Shown here: positions 58,835 through 64,000 of the stretch, piece by piece
How positions within the stretch are numbered: the first letter of the stretch is position 1
How the letters are laid out: each line of letters starts with the position of its first letter
From: Leifsonia tongyongensis
GTDB lineage: Bacteria > Actinomycetota > Actinomycetes > Actinomycetales > Microbacteriaceae
Direction of reading: 5' to 3'
NCBI RefSeq assembly: GCF_010686705.1
Contig: NZ_JAAGWY010000001.1
Coordinates: forward strand, 1,240,001 to 1,304,000
Length of the DNA stretch: 64,000 bases
The notes under the pieces: generated by a model
Databases searched by the model: none
Told to the model about the DNA's origin: nothing
What the model saw: the letters and a program-made list of their open reading frames with translations, nothing else
Translations under genes and position numbers: made by a program

Positions 58835-59718
58835 GCGAGTTCCTCCAGGGCGAGTTCGACCTGCTCGGCCGACGGCACCTTGTGGTGCCATTCGACGCGG
58901 TCTTCGATGAACGAGATGCCCTTGCCTTTGGTGGTGTTGGCGACGATCGCGACCGGCTTCCCGGTGGTCGACGGCCGGAACGCATCGATGAGGGCGTCGT
59001 AGTCGTGGCCGTCGATCTCGCGTACCTCGCAGCCGAAGGCGGCGAGGCGTTCGTCGAGCGGGTCGAGCGCGTTGGTGTCTTCGGTGCGTGCACCCTGCTG
59101 CAGGCGGTTGCGGTCCACGATCGCGACGAGGTTGTCGAGACCGAAATGGGATGCGGCCATCAGGGCCTCCCAGTTGCTGCCTTCCTGCATCTCGCCGTCG
59201 CCCATGACCACGAAGACGCGTGCGCCGGACCGGGTGAGCTTAGCGGCGACCGCCTGCCCGACGGCGACGGGCAGCCCGTGGCCGAGAGGGCCGGTGTTGG
59301 TCTCGACGCCGGGGATCTTGTTGCGGTTGGGGTGGCCGTTCAGTTCGGAGAGCGGCGCCATGAACGTGCTGAGCGCGGCGGGGGAGAAGTACCCGGTGAA
59401 GGCGAGCGTCGAGTAGAGCGCGGCGGCGCAGTGGCCTTTGCTGAGGATGAACCGGTCGCGGCCCGCCAGGTCGGGCTGGGCGGGGTCGATGCGGAGCGTG
59501 TACGCGAAGAGTGTCGTGAGAATGTCGGTGACCGACAGGTCGCCGCCGATGTGGCCCTGCCCGGCTTTCGAGATCATCTGGACGACGCTGCGACGGGTGC
59601 GGCGGGCCGTGTCGGCGAGCAGTCGCGAGCGCTCGGCGGGGGCGGATGCGGTCAGTCGCGCCCGCAGTTCGCGCCAGTCTTCGACCTGTCGGGAGTCGGT
59701 GGTCAACATGATGTGCAT
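58831..59718 (-). CDS. Transketolase N-terminal subunit (split transketolase)
   Basis: Thiamine-diphosphate-binding half of a two-gene transketolase. SKAGQGHIGGDLSVTDILTTLF, SKGHCAAALY and the TPP motif VMGDGEMQEGSNWEALMAASHF are clear. 295 aa from ATG 59718, or 292 from ATG 59709. The start region overlaps an operator-like site (59714-59727), so binding of the SorC regulator would block this promoter. Head gene of the unit transketolase N, transketolase C, kinase, isomerase. Confidence 0.92.
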   Translation of the reverse strand: MHIMLTTDSRQVEDWRELRARLTASAPAERSRLLADTARRTRRSVVQMISKAGQGHIGGDLSVTDILTTLFAYTLRIDPAQPDLAGRDRFILSKGHCAAALYSTLAFTGYFSPAALSTFMAPLSELNGHPNRNKIPGVETNTGPLGHGLPVAVGQAVAAKLTRSGARVFVVMGDGEMQEGSNWEALMAASHFGLDNLVAIVDRNRLQQGARTEDTNALDPLDERLAAFGCEVREIDGHDYDALIDAFRPSTTGKPVAIVANTTKGKGISFIEDRVEWHHKVPSAEQVELALEELA

Positions 59719-59727
59719 ACCTATTCA
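59714..59727 (-). promoter_or_regulatory. SorC operator-like site 2, at the transketolase start
   Basis: On the minus strand this reads TGAATAGGTATGCA, 13 of 14 identical to the site in front of the SorC gene. It overlaps the first codons of the transketolase N-terminal gene. Confidence 0.65.
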
Positions 59728-59741
59728 GTGGTGACGAGAGT

Positions 59742-59756
59742 TGCAATAGCTTTGCA
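59742..59756 (+). promoter_or_regulatory. SorC operator-like site 3, between transketolase and nucleoside hydrolase
   Basis: TGCAATAGCTTTGCA is a palindrome (TGCAA, 5 nt, TTGCA) and shares AATAGCT-TGCA with the other two sites. It sits in the middle of the 75-nt divergent region, so one regulator could control both directions. Confidence 0.6.
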
Positions 59757-59793
59757 TGACCGAGAGGATACTGTCAACAGGACAGGAGAGACC

Positions 59794-60765
59794 ATGGCCG
59801 ACCAGCGCATCCGGGTCATCATCGACAACGACTACTCAGGAGACCCGGACGGCCTGGTGCAACTCGCGCACCACCTGCTGTCGCCGTCGGTCGACATCAG
59901 GGCGGTGATCGGGTCGCACCTGCGGCCCGGCGACCCGTTCGACCCCTCGGATCGCACCGCGGACAACGCGTGCGACCGCATCCGCGACGTGATCGTTGCG
60001 CTCGGCATGGTGGCGGATGCGCCCCCGATCGCCGTCGGCTCGAACACGGGCCTCGTCGACAGGACAACCCCGATCGCGTCCGCCGGCGCGCGCGCCATCG
60101 TCGACGAGGCCATGCGCGACGACGACCGGTCGCTGTACGTCTGCTGTGGAGCGGGCCTCACCGAGCTCGCCAGTGCATGGCTGCTCGAGCCGCGCATCGC
60201 CGACCGGCTCACGCTCGTCTGGATCGGCGGACTCGAAGACCCGGCGCTCGCCGTGCCGCCGCCGGTCGCCGACCCGGTCGAATACAACCAGAACATCGAC
60301 GTGGTCGCGGCGCAGGTCGTGTTCAACGAGTCGCGCATCCCGATCTGGCAGGTGCCGCGCAACGCCTACCGGCAGGCGCTGGTCTCCAACGCGGAGGCCG
60401 GGATGCGCATCCGCCCGCATGGCGCGATCGGCAGTCTGCTCTGCGACAGCATCGACCGGGTCGCCGACCTGGCTGGGCGCCACGGGCTCCCGCTCGGTGA
60501 GACCTACGTCTACGGCGACAGCCCGCTGGTGCTGCTCACCGCCCTGCAGTCCTCGTTCCAGCCGGACCCGTCGTCGAGCGAGTACGCCGTGCGGCCGGCC
60601 CCGCGCATCCGCGACGACGGCACCGCCGACTTCGGTGCGGGCGACTTCGGTGCGGGCGCCGGCTCTGGAGGTGTCGGCCGGCCGATCCGCGTCTACACGC
60701 GACTGGACCTCCGCCTCATGTTCGAGGACCTCTTCGCCAAGCTCGCGGCTACAGCTCGACGGTGA
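59794..60765 (+). CDS. Nucleoside hydrolase family protein
   Basis: A 323-residue protein of the inosine/uridine-type nucleoside hydrolase fold. The N-terminal metal and ribose site reads VIIDNDYSGDPDGLVQL, a variant of the usual DTDPG(I/V)DDA, and the late ETYVYGDSPLVLLTAL supplies the C-terminal acidic residue. PVEYNQNIDVVAAQVVF corresponds to the substrate Asn/Asp region. It would release ribose or another pentose from a nucleoside or glycoside. ATG 59794 has AGGAGAG upstream. Divergent from the transketolase unit with shared operator-like sites. The 3' end overlaps the TetR gene by 17 bp. Confidence 0.82.
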   Translation: MADQRIRVIIDNDYSGDPDGLVQLAHHLLSPSVDIRAVIGSHLRPGDPFDPSDRTADNACDRIRDVIVALGMVADAPPIAVGSNTGLVDRTTPIASAGARAIVDEAMRDDDRSLYVCCGAGLTELASAWLLEPRIADRLTLVWIGGLEDPALAVPPPVADPVEYNQNIDVVAAQVVFNESRIPIWQVPRNAYRQALVSNAEAGMRIRPHGAIGSLLCDSIDRVADLAGRHGLPLGETYVYGDSPLVLLTALQSSFQPDPSSSEYAVRPAPRIRDDGTADFGAGDFGAGAGSGGVGRPIRVYTRLDLRLMFEDLFAKLAATARR

Positions 60766-61357
60766 GGATGCCGCGCAGGTAGCGCCGCATCTCTTCGGCC
60801 ATGTCGACGCTGGACCGGTCGAGGAGCCACTGCACCTGGAGTCCGTCGGAGAGGGCGACCATCGCGCGTGCCGCGCCCTCGGGGGTGGTGTTCTCGGTGA
60901 GCTGGCCGGCGTCGCGCATCCGCTCGAAGGCGAGCCGCATCTGGCCGACGACGAACGCGTACCGGTCGACGAAGTACTGGTGGGCCGGATGCTCGGCCCC
61001 GGTCGCCTCGGCCGAGAGGGTGCAGTGCAGTTCGACGAGACCGGGGACGGTCGCGTTGTATTCGAGGAGGGAGACGAATCCGCGGATGGTCGCGATCCCC
61101 GCATGCTCGTCGTCGACGGGTACGACTTCGGCCGAGCGGTCGTCGCGCAGTTGCAGGACCGCGGCGAGCAACTCGCTCTTGTTGGAGAAGTGGTGGAGCA
61201 GGCCGGCCTGGCTCATTCCCACGCGTTCCGCGATCTCACGGATGGACCCGCTTCGGAAGCCGGACGTCGAAAAGACGTCGATGCCGGCTTCGAGGATCTC
61301 GCGGCGTCGCGCGGGCGTCTTCGCATACGATCCGCGGACCTTGCCTGTGGTGCTCAT
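60749..61357 (-). CDS. TetR-family transcriptional regulator
   Basis: A 202-residue regulator: the helix-turn-helix ARRREILEAGIDVFSTSGFRSGSIREIAERVGMSQAGLLHHFSNKSELLAAVL (residues 16-68) and a BetI-like C-terminal domain. A TAATCT box lies 6 nt before ATG 61357, so translation is probably leaderless. It is divergent from the ABC-transporter operon, the likely target. Its tail overlaps the nucleoside-hydrolase tail by 17 bp on the opposite strand. Confidence 0.9.
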   Translation of the reverse strand: MSTTGKVRGSYAKTPARRREILEAGIDVFSTSGFRSGSIREIAERVGMSQAGLLHHFSNKSELLAAVLQLRDDRSAEVVPVDDEHAGIATIRGFVSLLEYNATVPGLVELHCTLSAEATGAEHPAHQYFVDRYAFVVGQMRLAFERMRDAGQLTENTTPEGAARAMVALSDGLQVQWLLDRSSVDMAEEMRRYLRGILTVEL

Positions 61358-61363
61358 GAGGGC

Positions 61364-61393
61364 AGATTAGCAGTCCATTGAAACGATTGAAAC
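61364..61393 (-). promoter_or_regulatory. Leaderless promoter of the TetR gene with direct repeats
   Basis: TAATCT on the minus strand (61364-61369) is a -10 box 6 nt from the TetR start. Two exact copies of ATTGAAAC (61377-61384, 61386-61393) lie upstream of it at 9-nt spacing, and TTTCAAT in the other orientation is at 61427-61433. These are candidate binding sites for the TetR protein between the two divergent genes. Confidence 0.5.
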
Positions 61394-61481
61394 AAAAACC
61401 TAGTGCTTATTCGGTTTTCGTGTTACTTTCAATTCCCAACAGAGGGTCCGACGGCGGACCTCCCGACCGAAAGAGACAAAG

Positions 61482-62996
61482 ATGTTCCGATGGAAGAGGC
61501 TGGCGGCCCTAGCAGCCGTCGTCGCACTGGGACTTGCTGGATGTTCTTCCACCAACTCCACGAGCGGCTCATCGCCCACCCTCACGCTGGGTGTGCTCGT
61601 ACCTGCGACGACGTTTTCTGCGCAGGACGCCAACTGGGCGAATGAGTCGCCCTACATGCAGGCGGTCTACGACACCCTGCTCAAGGCGGACCCGAACGGC
61701 GACGTCAAGCCGGGTCTTGCCACCAAGTGGGCGTACAACGCCGACAACACGGTATTGACCCTGACCCTTCGCGACAACGTGAAGTTCACGGACGGCACGG
61801 CCTTCACCGCCGACGCAGCCGCCCAGAACCTCATCCGCTTCCGCGACGGCAACTCGCCCAACAAGTCGAACCTCGCCGACCTCGCCAGCGCCAAGGCGGT
61901 CGACCCGACCACCGTGCAGCTGACCCTCAAGCAGTCCAACCCCGCGCTGCTGACCTACCTGACGCAGAACGCCGGCCTCCAGGAGAGCCCGAAGGCGTTC
62001 ACGGCCGCCACGATCAAGACCGACCCGGTCGGATCCGGACCGTACACGCTCGACACCGGCAAGACCGTCGTCGGAACTTCCTACGTGTTCAACAAGAACC
62101 CGAAGTACTGGGACAAGTCGAGTGTCCATTACGACAAGATCGTGATGAACGTCTACAGCGACCCGACCGCGCTCCTCAACGCGATCAAGGGCGGCCAGGT
62201 CAACGCGGCGAACACGCCGAACAACAACGACCTCGACCAGATCAAGGCGACCGGCTTCACCGTGTGGCCGCTCGAACTGAACTGGAACGGCCTGATCCTG
62301 CTGGACCGCGCCGGAACGATGAACCCCGCGCTGAAGGATGTCCGCGTCCGCCAGGCCATCAACTACGCCTTCGACACCAAGGCGCTGCTGAAGGCGGTCG
62401 GCCAGGGTTTCGGAACCCCGACGACCCAGGTCTTCCCGAAGAGCTCGGTCGCGTATGACCCGAGCCTCGACTCGTTCTACAAGTACGACCCGTCGAAGGC
62501 GAAGTCGCTCCTCGCGGCAGCCGGCTACGCCAAGGGTCTGACGCTGTCGATGCCGTCGAGCAACCTCCTCGGGTCCACGGTCTGGACGCTCATCGGCCAG
62601 CAGCTGAAGGATGTCGGGATCACGGTGAACTTCACCGACGCCGGCAACAACTTCATCACCGACATGCTCGCTCCGAAGTACCCGGCGACCTACATGATCC
62701 TGCAGCAGGACCCCGACTGGGCCCTGATCAACTTCCAGATCTCGAAGAACGCCACGTTCAACCCGTTCCACTACGACGACCCGAAGGTCGACGCACTGAT
62801 CGCCACCGTCCACAACGGCTCGAAGTCCGAGTCGGACACAGCGGTCAAGGAACTGAACAAGTACGTCGTCGAGCAGGCGTGGTTCGCCCCCTGGTACCGC
62901 ATGCAGTCGAGCTTCGTCAGCGACGCGAAGACGAAGGTCACCGTGCAGACCGGTAACGCCTATCCCTACCTCTGGAACATCGTTCCCACCTCCTGA
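61482..62996 (+). CDS. ABC transporter substrate-binding lipoprotein (SBP family 5)
   Basis: A 504-residue extracellular solute-binding lipoprotein of the peptide/nickel/oligosaccharide type. Signal peptide residues 1-20, with lipobox GLAGC (Cys 21). LTLTLRDNVKFTDGTAFTADAAAQNLIRF and VRQAINYAFDTKALLKAV are family 5 hallmarks. AAGAGA precedes ATG 61482, and a small hairpin (GGTCCG, 4 nt, CGGACC; 61445-61460) lies in the leader. First gene of an operon with the DppB-like permease. Substrate could be a peptide or a plant oligosaccharide; not decided by sequence. Confidence 0.92.
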   Translation: MFRWKRLAALAAVVALGLAGCSSTNSTSGSSPTLTLGVLVPATTFSAQDANWANESPYMQAVYDTLLKADPNGDVKPGLATKWAYNADNTVLTLTLRDNVKFTDGTAFTADAAAQNLIRFRDGNSPNKSNLADLASAKAVDPTTVQLTLKQSNPALLTYLTQNAGLQESPKAFTAATIKTDPVGSGPYTLDTGKTVVGTSYVFNKNPKYWDKSSVHYDKIVMNVYSDPTALLNAIKGGQVNAANTPNNNDLDQIKATGFTVWPLELNWNGLILLDRAGTMNPALKDVRVRQAINYAFDTKALLKAVGQGFGTPTTQVFPKSSVAYDPSLDSFYKYDPSKAKSLLAAAGYAKGLTLSMPSSNLLGSTVWTLIGQQLKDVGITVNFTDAGNNFITDMLAPKYPATYMILQQDPDWALINFQISKNATFNPFHYDDPKVDALIATVHNGSKSESDTAVKELNKYVVEQAWFAPWYRMQSSFVSDAKTKVTVQTGNAYPYLWNIVPTS

Positions 62997-63004
62997 GGTG
63001 ACCT

Positions 63005-63039
63005 GACCGGGTCGCGCCACCCGTCGGCGCGACCCGGTC
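63005..63039 (+). other. Perfect 14-bp hairpin between binding protein and permease genes
   Basis: GACCGGGTCGCGCC (63005-63018) and GGCGCGACCCGGTC (63026-63039) form a perfect stem with a 7-nt loop, 8 nt after the binding-protein stop. There is no U-tract. Such intra-operon stems usually protect the upstream message or cause partial termination, giving more binding protein than permease. Confidence 0.75.
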
Positions 63040-63070
63040 CCCACACTCCTAAGCCAGCAGAGGAACTTCA

Positions 63071-64000
63071 ATGTTGAGATTCATCCTCCGACGCCTGTTC
63101 TCCGGCATCGTGCTGCTCTTCGTCATCACGACGATCGCGTACGTGCTGCTCTACCTCGGCGGCGGCAACATCGCCCGCCGCATCCTCGGGACGTCTGCCA
63201 CCCAGGCGAACGTGCAGGCGAAAGCCGCGAGCCTCGGCCTCGACCGCCCCCTCATCGTCCAGTACATCGACTGGCTCGGCAACGCGCTCCACGGCGACTT
63301 CGGTGCCTCGTGGTTCACCGGGCAGCCGGTCGCCGACGCCATCAGCTCCCGTGCCGCTGTCACCCTCTCCATCGTCATCGGCGCCACCGTGCTCAGTGCG
63401 ATCGTCGCAGTGATCCTCGGAGTGTGGGCTGCGGTCCGCCGCGGCGGCGTCGACCGCAGCGTCCAGGTGCTCTCGGTGCTCGGTTTCGCGATCCCCGGCT
63501 TCCTCATCGCCCTGGGGCTCGTGCTCATCTTCGCGATCAACCTGCACTGGTTCAAGCCGACCGGCTACATCCCGTTCACTGATTCACCGTCGGGCTGGCT
63601 CTCGTCGGTCACCCTCCCGATCATCGCCCTGGCGATCGGCAGCATCGCCGGCGTGACCCAGCAGATCCGCGGTTCGGTGATCGACGCGCTCCGCCAGGAC
63701 TACGTCAGGACCCTCCGCAGCCGCGGCCTCTCATCCAGCCGCGTCATCTACAAGCACGTCCTCCGGAACGCAGGAGGACCTGCCCTCGCCATCCTGGCCG
63801 TACAGTTCATCGGCCTCCTCGGTGGCGCCGTGATCGTGGAGCAGATCTTCGCGATCCCCGGTCTCGGCCAGGTCTCGGTCAGCGCCACCACGCAAGGCGA
63901 CATCCCGCTCGTCATGGGACTCGTCGTCATCACAGCGATCATCGTCGTGGTCGTCAATCTCCTCATCGACCTGCTCCAGGGCTGGCTCAACCCGAAGGTG
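63071..64000 (+). CDS. ABC transporter permease, DppB/OppB type (3' end cut by window)
   Basis: Integral-membrane permease of a peptide/sugar-type ABC importer. The first 310 codons are present and the frame is open at the window end. Start MLRFILRRLFSGIVLLFVITTIAYVLLYLGGG gives the first helix; four to five more follow. The EAA loop reads DYVRTLRSRGLSSSRVIYKHVLRNAGG (about residues 216-242), and the end region LGGAVIVEQIFAIPGLGQ matches DppB. AGAGGA precedes ATG 63071. The second permease and ATPase genes must lie beyond the window. Confidence 0.93.
   Translation, partial: MLRFILRRLFSGIVLLFVITTIAYVLLYLGGGNIARRILGTSATQANVQAKAASLGLDRPLIVQYIDWLGNALHGDFGASWFTGQPVADAISSRAAVTLSIVIGATVLSAIVAVILGVWAAVRRGGVDRSVQVLSVLGFAIPGFLIALGLVLIFAINLHWFKPTGYIPFTDSPSGWLSSVTLPIIALAIGSIAGVTQQIRGSVIDALRQDYVRTLRSRGLSSSRVIYKHVLRNAGGPALAILAVQFIGLLGGAVIVEQIFAIPGLGQVSVSATTQGDIPLVMGLVVITAIIVVVVNLLIDLLQGWLNPKV

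Overview
The window is a chromosomal stretch from a high-GC Gram-positive bacterium, most likely a member of the Microbacteriaceae (Leifsonia-like). The signs are the high GC content, frequent GTG and TTG starts, several probably leaderless genes (a TANNNT box 6-7 nt before the start codon), two DUF7882-type small proteins, GAF-ANTAR proteins, and a very frequent GGATGC/GCATCC word. I see no rRNA, tRNA, CRISPR array or intact insertion sequence. One gene is cut at each edge: a GH31 glycosidase on the left and an ABC permease on the right.

Region 1 (1-27.6 kb) is a housekeeping and stress mosaic. In order it holds an alpha-xylosidase-like GH31 enzyme; a Met/Cys-rich copper-storage-like protein; a fatty-acid desaturase; a lipid kinase and a YihY/BrkB membrane protein; a three-gene unit of DUF7882 plus two GAF-ANTAR proteins; a three-gene membrane-stress unit (LEA-like, holin-X-like, DUF3618); a second DUF7882 gene; two small membrane genes; Dps; an acyl-CoA dehydrogenase / PIG-L-methyltransferase / glycosyltransferase trio; PPK2 and a P-type ATPase; a membrane-anchored GH5 glycosidase with a divergent TetR gene; a PspC protein; a PASTA-bearing class A penicillin-binding protein; and an ICMT-like methyltransferase. 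Three copies of a palindromic intergenic repeat lie at 1.87, 2.84 and 23.6 kb.

Region 2 (27.6-51.4 kb) is a large surface-polysaccharide locus. A left part reads outwards in several units: flippase plus glycosyltransferase, polymerase plus glycosyltransferase plus DUF4012, and a UDP-HexNAc dehydrogenase. A long minus-strand operon of 13 genes runs from a Wzz/BY-kinase fusion (51.1 kb) down to a GT4 enzyme (35.9 kb), mostly with 4-bp start/stop overlaps. It encodes the kinase and its cognate phosphatase, a PglF/WbpM-like dehydratase, a PglE-like aminotransferase, a GT4 enzyme fused to the initiating phosphoglycosyl transferase, a GNAT enzyme, a second aminotransferase-like protein, a FemAB-like acyltransferase, and the complete CapE-CapF-CapG set for UDP-N-acetyl-L-fucosamine. 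Together these predict a Wzy-type heteropolysaccharide of amino sugars, probably including FucNAc, a hexosaminuronic acid and an N-acylated 4-amino sugar.

Region 3 (51.4-64 kb) carries a Ca2+/H+ antiporter, a DUF6328 protein and an alpha/beta hydrolase. A sugar-utilisation regulon follows: a SorC-family regulator, a xylose-isomerase-like TIM-barrel protein, an FGGY kinase and a split transketolase, with a nucleoside hydrolase reading the other way. A shared operator-like sequence occurs in front of the regulator and twice between the transketolase and nucleoside hydrolase genes. The set matches the layout of pentose or branched-pentose (for example D-apiose) catabolism through a transketolase. 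The window ends with a TetR gene and the start of a peptide/sugar-type ABC transporter operon.
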